A stretch of 64,000 nt of DNA, taken from positions 1-64,000 of the forward strand of contig NZ_WUMK01000003.1 in assembly GCF_009827055.1 (NCBI RefSeq), given 5' to 3'. Positions within the stretch are counted from its first letter, which is position 1. Each line of letters starts with the position of its first letter. Origin of the DNA: Shinella kummerowiae. Its GTDB lineage: Bacteria > Pseudomonadota > Alphaproteobacteria > Rhizobiales > Rhizobiaceae. Under the pieces are notes generated by a model. That model was given only the letters and a program-made list of their open reading frames with translations, made no database searches and had not been told where the DNA came from. This document shows, piece by piece, positions 24,232-32,137 of the stretch. The position numbers and the translations under genes were made by a program.

Positions 24232-25070
24232 CGAAGCGCATCCATCGGCACCTTGTCCATGTCGGTGAAGCTCATGTTATCGCCGGCCATGGCCCAGATG
24301 AACGCGTAGCGCCCGGTTCCGGCGCCGGAGTGGATCGACCAGCCTGGCGACAGGACCGCCTCGTGGTTTTTCAGCACGACATGCCGTGTCTCGCCCGGCT
24401 CTCCCATGAAGTGGAAGATGCGCGTCGCCTCCTGCATGCCGAAATAGAGATAGACCTCCATGCGCCGGTCGTGCACATGCGCCGGCATGGTGTTCCAGAC
24501 GGAGCCCGGCTCGAACATCGTCAGGCCGACCAGAAGCTGGCAGCTCTCGCAGACATCCGGGTGCACATATTGGTTGATGGTGCGGGCGTTGGATTCTTCG
24601 GCAGAACCGAGCACGACCTTCTTTGCCATCTCGCGCGTGATGTGCACCGTCGGGCAAACACGATGCGCAGGGGCGCTCAAGAAGTAGAACAAGGCGGGCT
24701 CGGCCGGGTTACGGCTTGAAAAGGCCAGTGGCCCCTCGCCCATCCCGATATAAATGGCCTCCTGAAAGCCGAGCGTGTGGTCTTTTCCACCCACGCTGAT
24801 AGTGCCCGAACCGCCGATGTTGACGATAGCCGCTTCCCGGCGTTCGAGGAACTGCTCCGTCCCCGTCTCGGGAACCCGGTCGATCACCAGCGCTTCGGAA
24901 AGCGGCGCGATGCCGCCGACGACCATGCGATCAAGATGGCTGTAGGTGAGGTTGATCTCGCCTGGACGGAACAGCGCCTCGATGACGAAGCCGTCGCGCA
25001 GTCCCTGCGTGTCGCGCCTTGCTGCATCCTGTGGTCCGACGACCTGTCGTACTGATACGGAAATTGTCAC
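24228..25070 (-). CDS. kduI: 5-keto-4-deoxyuronate isomerase
   Basis: 280 residues, the normal length for KduI (DTHU isomerase). The C-terminal cupin domain carries the zinc site in MPAHVHDRRMEVYLYF, and the family block RTINQYVHPDVCESCQLLVG is present, as is SGAGTGRYAFIWAMAGDN at the end. KduI converts 4-deoxy-L-threo-5-hexosulose uronate to 2,5-diketo-3-deoxygluconate, which KduD then reduces. It is placed directly downstream of a sugar ABC importer, which probably brings in the (oligo)uronate. Confidence 0.95.
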   Translation of the reverse strand: MTISVSVRQVVGPQDAARRDTQGLRDGFVIEALFRPGEINLTYSHLDRMVVGGIAPLSEALVIDRVPETGTEQFLERREAAIVNIGGSGTISVGGKDHTLGFQEAIYIGMGEGPLAFSSRNPAEPALFYFLSAPAHRVCPTVHITREMAKKVVLGSAEESNARTINQYVHPDVCESCQLLVGLTMFEPGSVWNTMPAHVHDRRMEVYLYFGMQEATRIFHFMGEPGETRHVVLKNHEAVLSPGWSIHSGAGTGRYAFIWAMAGDNMSFTDMDKVPMDALR

Positions 25071-25103
25071 GGCATATGCCTCTTGCTTTCAGGTTTTCGG
25101 GGG

Positions 25104-25835
25104 TCAGGTGAGCACGACATATTCGGTCAGCTGATTGATGGTCGTGTCGGCCTTGTCGACATCGAACACCTTGGTGCCGTGGCTCATGATCACGAAGCGA
25201 TCGCAGACCTGATAGGCGTGGTAGATATTGTGTGTCACCAGCACGCTGGAGACGTTTTCCGCCTTGAGCTTCAGCACCTGATTGAGGAGTGCTTCCGTCT
25301 CGCGGACCGAGAGTGCCGAGGTCGGCTCGTCGAGCAGCAGGACGCGTTTCTTGAAGTAGACGGCACGCGCGATGGCAACCGCCTGCTTCTGGCCGCCGGA
25401 GAGATTGCCGACCAGCGTATCCGGGGAATCGATGCCCGAAATGTGCACGGCGTTCTGCAAGACATCCATGGCGATGGCGCGCATCTCGGCCTGTCGCAGG
25501 AAGCCGAAGCGATCCGTCAACTCACGGCCCATGAAGATGTTGCGGGTGATCGAGAGGCTGTCGACCAGCGCTGTGTGCTGGTAGATCGTCTCGATACCGG
25601 CATCCGCTGAATCCGAGCGACAGGTGAAGGCCGTCTTCTTTCCGTCGACGCTGAGGTAACCTTCCGTCGGCTTGTGGATGCCGGAGATCAGGTTGACGGT
25701 CGTCGACTTGCCGGCGCCGTTATCGCCGAGCAGACCGACCACTTCGCCCTCTCCAATGTGGAAGCTGAGGTTGCGAAGCGCCGTCAGCGCGCCAAAACTT
25801 TTCGAGATATTGTGCAGTTCGAGAAGGTTCGACAT
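25104..25835 (-). CDS. Sugar ABC transporter ATPase (FrcA-like, single domain)
   Basis: 243 residues starting at ATG 25835, whose A is also the last base of the permease stop (TAATG coupling). Walker A GDNGAGKST, signature LSGGQKQ, Walker B LLLDEPTSAL. Carbohydrate importers of the ribose class usually have a fused two-domain ATPase of about 500 residues; this one has a single domain, as in the rhizobial fructose transporter Frc. The frame continues upstream of 25835, but that part is shadow over the permease. Confidence 0.92.
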   Translation of the reverse strand: MSNLLELHNISKSFGALTALRNLSFHIGEGEVVGLLGDNGAGKSTTVNLISGIHKPTEGYLSVDGKKTAFTCRSDSADAGIETIYQHTALVDSLSITRNIFMGRELTDRFGFLRQAEMRAIAMDVLQNAVHISGIDSPDTLVGNLSGGQKQAVAIARAVYFKKRVLLLDEPTSALSVRETEALLNQVLKLKAENVSSVLVTHNIYHAYQVCDRFVIMSHGTKVFDVDKADTTINQLTEYVVLT

Positions 25836-26854
25836 TACGCAACACCTCGCCGCTCGATGAGATGGTTGAAGATGGCGGCCAGCACGATCAGCGTCGCGAT
25901 GAACATATCGAGATAGAAGCCCGGCGCACGCAGCAGCAGCAGCACATCCGTCATGGTGTGGATGAGCAGCACGCCGAGGAAGATGCCGATGATCGAACCG
26001 CGGCCGCCACGCAGCGACAGGCCGCCGATGACGCAAGCGGCGATCGCCTGGAGCTCAAGCCCCGCACCCTGCCCCGGCTGAACGCTGCCGACGCGGGCGG
26101 TGGCGAGAATGCCGGCCACCGCCGCCATGCCGCCGGCAATGGCAAAGGCGATGAGCTTGACTCGGTTCGTGTTGATGCCGATCGCCTCGGCCGCACCACG
26201 ATTGCCGCCCGTCGCGAAGACGTGGTTGCCGAAGCGGTGACGGTGTAGCAGGAAATGGAAGCCGACGACGAAAAGCACGATCCAGATGAAAGCGGCGTTG
26301 ATGCCGAAGAGCGTGCCGGAGAACAGGCTGGTGAAGACAGGCTCGGGATCAAAGCGCACCTGCACCGCGCCATTGTAAAGCAGCACCGCACCACGCCAGA
26401 AGAGCAGGCCGCCAAGCGTTACGATGAAGGACGGCAGGCCGAAGCGGATCGTGATCTGGCCGTTGAGCAGGCCGATCAGGACACCGGCGAGGATGCCGAG
26501 CGGGGCGGCGACGAAGGCACTGATGCCGGCGCCGACGAGGCTCGCCATCAGCACGGCGGTGAAGGTGTATACGGAGCCGATGGAGAGGTCGAATTCGCCC
26601 GCGATCATCAGCACGCCGGCGCCGAGCGCGAGGCAGCCGAGCACGGGGATTGCCTTCATCAGGATCGTCAGATTCTGCGGCGAGAGATAGCGAAACTCGT
26701 TGGGATAGAGCAATGCACCGGCAATACAGACGATCTGCAACGCCATGAAGACGAGGAAGATCGCCCCGGCGGGCATGCCCATGATCTGCTTGAGGGTCGA
26801 TTGTCTTTGGGTCCGCGAACGGGGCGCGGCACTGTCTGCTAGAATAGGGGTCAC
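25835..26854 (-). CDS. Sugar ABC permease (RbsC/FrcC-like)
   Basis: 339 residues if started at GTG 26854; GTG 26893 adds 13 residues but would place the start inside the strong hairpin upstream. About 10 hydrophobic helices and the family motif GEFDLSIGS (near residue 90) identify the BPD_transp_2 branch of CUT2 sugar permeases, confirmed by IGGLSLRGGRGS near the C-terminus. Works with the FrcA-like ATPase and the periplasmic binding protein encoded upstream. Confidence 0.9.
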   Translation of the reverse strand: MTPILADSAAPRSRTQRQSTLKQIMGMPAGAIFLVFMALQIVCIAGALLYPNEFRYLSPQNLTILMKAIPVLGCLALGAGVLMIAGEFDLSIGSVYTFTAVLMASLVGAGISAFVAAPLGILAGVLIGLLNGQITIRFGLPSFIVTLGGLLFWRGAVLLYNGAVQVRFDPEPVFTSLFSGTLFGINAAFIWIVLFVVGFHFLLHRHRFGNHVFATGGNRGAAEAIGINTNRVKLIAFAIAGGMAAVAGILATARVGSVQPGQGAGLELQAIAACVIGGLSLRGGRGSIIGIFLGVLLIHTMTDVLLLLRAPGFYLDMFIATLIVLAAIFNHLIERRGVA

Positions 26855-26883
26855 GGTCTGGCACTCGATCGTTTTGGGGACCC

Positions 26884-26914
26884 GGGAACCCACCGGTCAT
26901 GCCGGCAGGCTCCC
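26884..26914 (-). terminator. Stem-loop between sugar-binding-protein and permease genes
   Basis: A 13-bp stem with three G-U pairs and a CATGA loop (minus strand), 20 nt after the binding-protein stop. It lacks a U-run and probably shapes relative expression of binding protein and permease. Confidence 0.65.
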
Positions 26915-26934
26915 GCTCATGGCGTGAGAAAGCG

Positions 26935-27885
26935 CTAGCGGTAGCTGCCGATCAGCGGCTTGACCGAGCTGATGCGCGACTTGTCGAGGAAGGCGCCCTG
27001 CCCTGTGTCGATGTCGGTGGGCGTCAGCCCGTATTTCTTGGCAAGTGCGATCTGGGCGATCGGGTGGTAGCCCTGCAGGTAGGGTTGCTGGTCCATGGTG
27101 GCGAACATCGCACCGGACTCCACCGCATTGACGATCTCGACGGCGAGGTCGAATCCGCCAAACGGGATATCGATACCGGCATCCTTGATGGCGCCCGCCC
27201 CGACAGTCGAGGTCACCGAGCCCGTGCCGAACAGCGCCTTCACCGTCGGATTGGCGATGAGGAACTGCGCCATAATGTTCTGGGCTTCCGCCGGATCGAG
27301 GCCAGCGCGAACCGTCTCGACCTTGATGCCGGCTTCAGTCATCGCCTTCTCGATGCCGCCGCCGCGCGCCACCGCAAAGCTCGCCTCGGGAATTTCGCGC
27401 GGATTGAACACCACGTCACCGGATTTCAGGCCGAATTCCTTGATCATCCGGTTGCCGAGTTCGTAACCGGAGGCAAACTCATTCATGCCGACATAGGCCT
27501 GGCGGCAATTGCCCTTGGCGCCGTCGAGGTCGTCATTGTTAAAGCCGATGACGACGATGCCGGCCTTGACCGCCGCGCAGATGCTCGCGTCGAAGGCGTC
27601 CGACGAAGAGATCGCGACGGCGATGCCGTCGACGCCGCTCGCGGTCGCGCTCTCGATCAGGTCGTTCTGGCGCACCGGATCGTTATTGGCGTATTGCACG
27701 TCGAGATCGACGCCGAACGCTGCGGCCGCGTCTTGCGCACCCTTCACCACGGGGTTAAAGAACTGGACACTCGGATCGAGGTAGATGATCATCGTGGCCT
27801 TGACATCCGCGGCAAGCGCTGTCGATGCCAGAATGGTGGTCAGGCCCGCGGCCAATGCAGCGGTTCTCAACCTGGTCAATTTCAT
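26935..27885 (-). CDS. Periplasmic sugar-binding protein (RbsB/FrcB-like)
   Basis: 316 residues from ATG 27885, behind AGGGAGGA. The signal peptide is MKLTRLRTAALAAGLTTILA, cleavage near ALAAD. The mature protein begins with the type I periplasmic-binding fold (MIIYLDPSVQFFNPVVKGAQDAA) and has GIAVAISSSDAFD and GFNNDD, typical of CUT2 carbohydrate receptors. Given the kduI/kduD genes downstream it probably binds a uronate or related sugar. The reading frame upstream of 27885 is shadow over the neighbouring aldehyde dehydrogenase. Confidence 0.92.
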   Translation of the reverse strand: MKLTRLRTAALAAGLTTILASTALAADVKATMIIYLDPSVQFFNPVVKGAQDAAAAFGVDLDVQYANNDPVRQNDLIESATASGVDGIAVAISSSDAFDASICAAVKAGIVVIGFNNDDLDGAKGNCRQAYVGMNEFASGYELGNRMIKEFGLKSGDVVFNPREIPEASFAVARGGGIEKAMTEAGIKVETVRAGLDPAEAQNIMAQFLIANPTVKALFGTGSVTSTVGAGAIKDAGIDIPFGGFDLAVEIVNAVESGAMFATMDQQPYLQGYHPIAQIALAKKYGLTPTDIDTGQGAFLDKSRISSVKPLIGSYR

Positions 27886-27933
27886 TTGCGTATCCTCCCT
27901 TTGGATGTGCAATGCGGGTCCACAAGACCCAAG

Positions 27934-27975
27934 TCTCGGCTGGCGGGCTCCGACCAAAGATAACGCCAGCCGAGA
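27934..27975. terminator. Perfect 12-bp hairpin between aldehyde dehydrogenase and binding-protein genes
   Basis: TCTCGGCTGGCG / CGCCAGCCGAGA with an 18-nt loop, in the 176-bp gap. A T-run follows only on the plus strand; for the minus-strand operon it would act as an attenuator or mRNA 5'-end stabiliser. A smaller hairpin (GGGTC-CACAA-GACCC) lies at 27916-27930. Confidence 0.45.
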
Positions 27976-28061
27976 TTTTCCTCCCAAGCCTTTCCGCGTT
28001 TCTACGAAACTTGAAAACGCTCTATCTCTTTGTTTTTTCGCAATTCTACCTGCGCAGCCGG

Positions 28062-29597
28062 TTATGCGAACCAGGGCGCCGGGCGCCCGAGCGTAACGTG
28101 CACGCCCTTGAACTGGGAATATTCGTCGAAGCCGTAGCGGCCAAGTTCGCGGCCAAGGCCGCTTTTCTTGTAGCCGCCGATCGGCAATTCCGGCGTGCCG
28201 TCGATGACGCTGTTGATCCAGCAGCGGCCGGCGCGGATGCGGCGGATGCTTTGCAGTGCGTTTTCGAGATTGCTCGACCAGACGGAGGCCGACAGGCCGA
28301 ATTCGCTGGCATTTGCCATCGCCACCGCCTCGTCCGCCGTCTTGAACGTGAGCGTCGACAGCACCGGTCCGAAAATCTCCTCCCGGGCGATCGTCATGTC
28401 CGGTGTCACGCCGGCAAACACCGTCGGTGCGTAATAGAGCCCGGCCTCCCTGCCGACCCTTTCGCCGCCGAGCAGCAGTTCCGCGCCGGACGCAATGCCC
28501 GCCTCCACATAGGAATGCACCTTCGCAGCATGCGCTTCGGAAATCATTGCGCCGATCCTGGTGCGTTCGTTCAACGGATCGCCGAAGGTCACCTTGCGCG
28601 AGATGTCGAGCAGGCGCTCCATCAGCGCATCGCGGATGCCCTCCTGCACCAGAAGCCGGCTGCCGGAAATGCAGCATTGGCCAGCATTGTGGTAGACGCC
28701 ATAGGCGATGCCGTCGGCCGCCGCATCGAGATCCGCATCGGCAAAGACGATCTGCGGGCCCTTGCCGCCAAGCTCCAGCCCGACGCGCTTGACGCTGCGC
28801 GCGGCGATCTCGCCGAGCTTGGTGCCGACGCGAACGGAACCGGTGAAGGCGACCATGTCGACGCCGGGGTCTTCGGCCAACACTTGGCCCGCCGGATCGC
28901 CATAGCCGGTGACGACATTGAACACACCATCCGGAATGCCGGCCTCCCGCGCCAGTTCGGCCATACGGATCGAGGTGCCGGAGGTGAATTCGGACGGTTT
29001 CAGCACCACGGTGCAGCCGGCGCCGATGGCCCACGGCACGCGCTCGGAGGCGATGATGAAGGGAAAGTTCCACGGCGTGATGATTCCAACGACGCCGACC
29101 GCTTCGCGCAGCACGAGGCCAAGACGGTCGTCGCCGATATTGTTGTGGCTCTGGCCTTCCAGCGCGCGGGCCTGCCCGGCCGCATAGGACCAGAGGTCTG
29201 CGCAGAAGCCGATCTCGCCGCGCGCCTGGTTGATCGGCTTGCCGACCTCGAGGCTTTCGGCGAGCGCCAGTTCTTCCTGATGCACAAGGATAAGGTCCGC
29301 CACCTTGAACATCAGGCGCGAGCGCTCGGCGCCCGACATGCGCGGCCAGGGGCCGGTATCGAAGGCGCGACGCGCCGCCGCAACAGCGGCCCGCACGTCA
29401 TCTGCCGAGGCCTCGGGCCATGTGCCGACCACGACGCCGGCATGGCCGGGGCTCACCCGATCGATCGTCCGGCCGGAGGCCGCGTCGACAGACTTGCCAT
29501 CGACAAGCATTCGGTAGCCGGATTTAATGTCGAGGCGGGGATCACTGGAATCGGGTGCGATGAAATTGGACAGCAATATCGTTCCAAGGCCGGACAC
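28062..29597 (-). CDS. Aldehyde dehydrogenase of the uronate operon
   Basis: 511 residues from GTG 29597, which has GGGAGGGG 10 nt upstream. Catalytic residues are Glu275 in LELGGKG and Cys309 in NAGQCCIS, with PWNFPF and FTGS loops. It is the promoter-proximal gene of the operon that continues with the Frc-like importer and kduI/kduD. Family resemblance is broad (NAD-dependent aldehyde dehydrogenases of 480-510 residues, including alpha-ketoglutarate-semialdehyde types), so a sugar-acid-derived aldehyde is likely but unproven. A canonical promoter lies just upstream. Confidence 0.92.
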   Translation of the reverse strand: MSGLGTILLSNFIAPDSSDPRLDIKSGYRMLVDGKSVDAASGRTIDRVSPGHAGVVVGTWPEASADDVRAAVAAARRAFDTGPWPRMSGAERSRLMFKVADLILVHQEELALAESLEVGKPINQARGEIGFCADLWSYAAGQARALEGQSHNNIGDDRLGLVLREAVGVVGIITPWNFPFIIASERVPWAIGAGCTVVLKPSEFTSGTSIRMAELAREAGIPDGVFNVVTGYGDPAGQVLAEDPGVDMVAFTGSVRVGTKLGEIAARSVKRVGLELGGKGPQIVFADADLDAAADGIAYGVYHNAGQCCISGSRLLVQEGIRDALMERLLDISRKVTFGDPLNERTRIGAMISEAHAAKVHSYVEAGIASGAELLLGGERVGREAGLYYAPTVFAGVTPDMTIAREEIFGPVLSTLTFKTADEAVAMANASEFGLSASVWSSNLENALQSIRRIRAGRCWINSVIDGTPELPIGGYKKSGLGRELGRYGFDEYSQFKGVHVTLGRPAPWFA

Positions 29598-29648
29598 GCG
29601 GTGCCGACCCCTCCCTGTTTATCCGGCTTTATGGGCGCCGGATTTCTG

Positions 29649-29697
29649 TTGGACTTAAGATGTATGGTACTGTATGGTGGTTTAAATTGGATGTCAA
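29649..29697. promoter_or_regulatory. Divergent promoters with TGTATGGT direct repeat
   Basis: Minus strand: TTGACA (29697-29692), 17-nt spacer, TACAGT (29674-29669), a near-consensus promoter for the aldehyde dehydrogenase operon. Plus strand: TTGGAC (29649-29654), 17-nt spacer, TATGGT (29672-29677) for the GntR gene. Two TGTATGGT repeats at 29661-29668 and 29671-29678, one helical turn apart, cover both -10 regions and are a likely GntR operator. Confidence 0.68.
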
Positions 29698-29700
29698 CGC

Positions 29701-30402
29701 ATGACGGCGGCGAAAGAAATGAACCTTGAATCCCTGAAGATCGACACCGGCGAAACCGCGGCGGCGCAGGTCGAACGCGACCTGCGGGAATCGATCATCC
29801 GGCTCGAACTGGCCCCCGGGATGCGGCTTTCCGAACAGGATATCGCCACCCGCATGGGCGTCTCGCGCCAGCCCGTCCGCGAGGCGCTGATCGCGCTCGG
29901 CAAGTCGAAACTGGTCGACATCCGCCCGAACCGGGGCACCGTCGTCGTGAGGATTTCCGCACGGCAGATGATGGAGGCACGCTTTGTGCGCGAGGCGATC
30001 GAGACCGCGGTGGCCCGACGTGCCAGCGAGACTTTCGACGCCTGGACGCGGCGCAAGATCGACACGATCCTCGCCCGCCAGAAGGCGGCGATGGAAGCAC
30101 ACGACCACAACGCCTTCCGCCGCGAGGATGAGCAGTTTCACATCGCCATAGCCGAAGGCGCCGGCTGCGGCCTCGCCTGGAATGCCATTTCAGACATCAA
30201 GGCGCATATGGACCGCGTCTGCAATCTCCAGCTCCGCCATCCCGATTCGATGACACGGCTGATCACCGAACACGAGGCGATCATCACCGCAATCGACTCG
30301 CGCGACGCCGATGCCGCCGGGACCGCCATGCGCAGCCATCTGAACGGCATCCTCGCCGACCTGCCCCAGATCGAGGCCGATAACCCCGACCTTTTTGAGT
30401 AG
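29701..30402 (+). CDS. GntR/FadR-family transcriptional regulator (FCD domain)
   Basis: 233 residues: an N-terminal winged helix (about 24-85; LAPGMRLSEQDIATRMGVSRQPVREAL) and a C-terminal all-helical FCD ligand domain (FRREDEQFHIAIAEGAG, with Asp/His pattern for metal or carboxylate binding, and LITEHEAIITAI). Members bind sugar acids and dicarboxylates. It is transcribed away from the aldehyde dehydrogenase/kdu operon and separated from it by 103 bp containing overlapping promoters and direct repeats, so it is almost certainly the operon's regulator and probably responds to a uronate intermediate. Confidence 0.92.
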   Translation: MTAAKEMNLESLKIDTGETAAAQVERDLRESIIRLELAPGMRLSEQDIATRMGVSRQPVREALIALGKSKLVDIRPNRGTVVVRISARQMMEARFVREAIETAVARRASETFDAWTRRKIDTILARQKAAMEAHDHNAFRREDEQFHIAIAEGAGCGLAWNAISDIKAHMDRVCNLQLRHPDSMTRLITEHEAIITAIDSRDADAAGTAMRSHLNGILADLPQIEADNPDLFE

Positions 30403-30411
30403 CGCTTGGTG

Positions 30412-30440
30412 ATGGAACCCTGAGCGACTATGGGTTCCAT
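30412..30440 (+). terminator. Hairpin after the GntR gene
   Basis: ATGGAACCC / GGGTTCCAT, 9 perfect base pairs with an 11-nt loop, starting 9 nt past the stop. No U-run, so termination is uncertain. Confidence 0.35.
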
Positions 30441-30532
30441 GCGTTATCGAGCTCCAAAGCGAGGCTCGCCCCTTGGATATCCGGGGCAGTGCTCAAAAAT
30501 CAATGGCGTGCGCGGAGCGATATTGAGTGACG

Positions 30533-31609
30533 TCAGGCTGCGAATACCTGCCCATCGAAAAGTTTGCGGGTGGTGCGCAGGAATGAGCATTCGCCGAGCC
30601 CGCCAGGCGCGTCCTGATCGACACGCAGCAGGATTTCCATGTTGCCGGTCGGATGTTCGACAGCGACGGTCTTCTCCTCGCCCGCCGGAAGCACCGCCAT
30701 GGAGGCGGCCGGACTTTCGGGAAACATGCAGGCCGTCGCGACGCTCAATGCACCGAAGACGCCGATGGAGGCGTGTACGCGGTGCGGAATGAGGCTGCGG
30801 GTCATGATGGCGCCACCGCCGGTCGGCGGGGCGACAAGCGTCATCTTGGGCACGGATTTCTTCGCGACGTCGCCGAGGTTCATGAGCGGACCTGCCGCGA
30901 GCCGGATGCGCTCGATGCGCACCTTGACCGCTTCGTTCGCTTCCAGCTCTTCGCGACTTTCGTAACCCGTCAAGCCGAAGTCCGTGGCACGCATGACGAC
31001 GACGGGCATGCCGTTGTCGATCAGCGTGCATGTCACGCCGTCGATCTCGGTTGCGGCCGAGCCGGTCGGTAGCAGCGCGCCGCAGCTTGAGCCCGCAGCA
31101 TCGGTGAAGGCGAGGTAGACGGGCGCCGCCGATCCCGGCACGCCGTCGATGCGCGCCTCGCCGGCATAGACCGGCCGGCCGTTTTCGGTGCGGACCCGCG
31201 CTACGGCGGATTGTGCCGTGTTCTCCATGAAAATGCGGATGGCGGTCTCCCCCTCGCCTGCCTCGACGAGCCCGCGCTCGATTGCAAAGGCACCCACGCC
31301 GGCCAGGATGTTGCCGCAATTCTGGCTGTCGCTGACGAGGTCCTGGTCGACGAAGACCTGGAGGAACAGATAGTCGACGTCGAAATCCGGTCGGGTCGAG
31401 GCGCGCACGACGGCGACCTTGCTGGTCAGCGGGTCGGCGCCGCCGATGCCGTCGATCTGGCGCGGATCGGGCGAGCCCATGATGCGCAGCAGAAGCCGGT
31501 CACGCTCCGTAGGGTCCGACGGCAGGTTATCAGCGAGGAAATAGGCCCCCTTCGACGTGCCGCCCCTCATCATCATGCACGCAATGCCATCCGGCGCCAT
31601 GTCCATCAC
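30533..31609 (-). CDS. galD: 4-oxalomesaconate tautomerase (PrpF family)
   Basis: 358 residues of the PrpF/methylaconitate isomerase family. The opening MMMRGGTSKGAYF, the QNCGNILAGVGAFAIERGL block with the catalytic-site Cys, and PTGNMEILLRV near the end match GalD, which interconverts keto and enol forms of 4-oxalomesaconate in gallate and protocatechuate 4,5-cleavage pathways. Another PrpF-type substrate is possible in principle, but GalB and GalC/LigK homologues are encoded in the same operon. Last gene of the operon, 21 nt after tctB. Confidence 0.9.
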   Translation of the reverse strand: MMDMAPDGIACMMMRGGTSKGAYFLADNLPSDPTERDRLLLRIMGSPDPRQIDGIGGADPLTSKVAVVRASTRPDFDVDYLFLQVFVDQDLVSDSQNCGNILAGVGAFAIERGLVEAGEGETAIRIFMENTAQSAVARVRTENGRPVYAGEARIDGVPGSAAPVYLAFTDAAGSSCGALLPTGSAATEIDGVTCTLIDNGMPVVVMRATDFGLTGYESREELEANEAVKVRIERIRLAAGPLMNLGDVAKKSVPKMTLVAPPTGGGAIMTRSLIPHRVHASIGVFGALSVATACMFPESPAASMAVLPAGEEKTVAVEHPTGNMEILLRVDQDAPGGLGECSFLRTTRKLFDGQVFAA

Positions 31610-31630
31610 TCCTGTCGATCTCTATTCAGG

Positions 31631-32137
31631 TCAGGGAAGCGGGAGTTCGAGCAGTTTGCCGAACAGCCCATAGGCAATCGCCCAGAAGCCGACACCCGTC
31701 GCGATCGCGCGGATAAACGGCTTCTCCCCGGGGAAAAGCAACGTCGCCACCCCCGTTCCGATGCCAAGGCAGAGCGCTAGGCCGATCCAGTTCGCGCTGA
31801 GCGCTACGGCGACGAAGAGGCCGAGCAGACCAAGAACCCGTGGCACGTCGATACGCTCACTGGAGCCGCCGAGGTCGATGCCGCGCAGGACCTGCACCAG
31901 ATAGACTGCCGAGACGATGAGGCCGAAGACCGAGACCTGCATCGGCAGCGAACCAGGTCCGACATCGCCGCGCGAATGGCCCGCCGGCAGTGCAAGGCTA
32001 AGGATGAGAAAGCTCGCATTCCATGCGATGGACAAGCAGGCGGCGACAAGGTTCTGCCAGAAGTGCTTGTGGGTCGCCTCTCCCCCCGATGCGGGGGAGA
32101 GGTTGGAACCCGAAACAGCCGAAGCCTGGTTCGTCAT
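31631..32137 (-). CDS. tctB: Tripartite tricarboxylate transporter small membrane subunit
   Basis: 168 residues with four membrane segments and the TctB landmark DVGPGSLPMQVSVF. The start overlaps the tctC stop (ATGA), which fixes ATG 32137 and implies translational coupling. The first about 22 residues are polar and partly encoded by a perfect GC-rich palindrome (residues near NLSPASGGE), giving an N-terminus longer than TctB needs. It forms the membrane complex with TctA. Confidence 0.87.
   Translation of the reverse strand: MTNQASAVSGSNLSPASGGEATHKHFWQNLVAACLSIAWNASFLILSLALPAGHSRGDVGPGSLPMQVSVFGLIVSAVYLVQVLRGIDLGGSSERIDVPRVLGLLGLFVAVALSANWIGLALCLGIGTGVATLLFPGEKPFIRAIATGVGFWAIAYGLFGKLLELPLP
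32077..32102. repeat. Palindrome inside the tctB reading frame
   Basis: CCTCTCCCCC-N6-GGGGGAGAGG, perfect 10-bp arms, starting 32 nt downstream of the tctC stop but within tctB codons. It resembles the intergenic palindromes that are frequent in rhizobial genomes. Confidence 0.75.

Noticed and set aside
27886-29073. Upstream extension of the sugar-binding-protein frame
   Set aside because: It lies in another frame of the aldehyde dehydrogenase gene; the signal peptide and ribosome site place the start at 27885.
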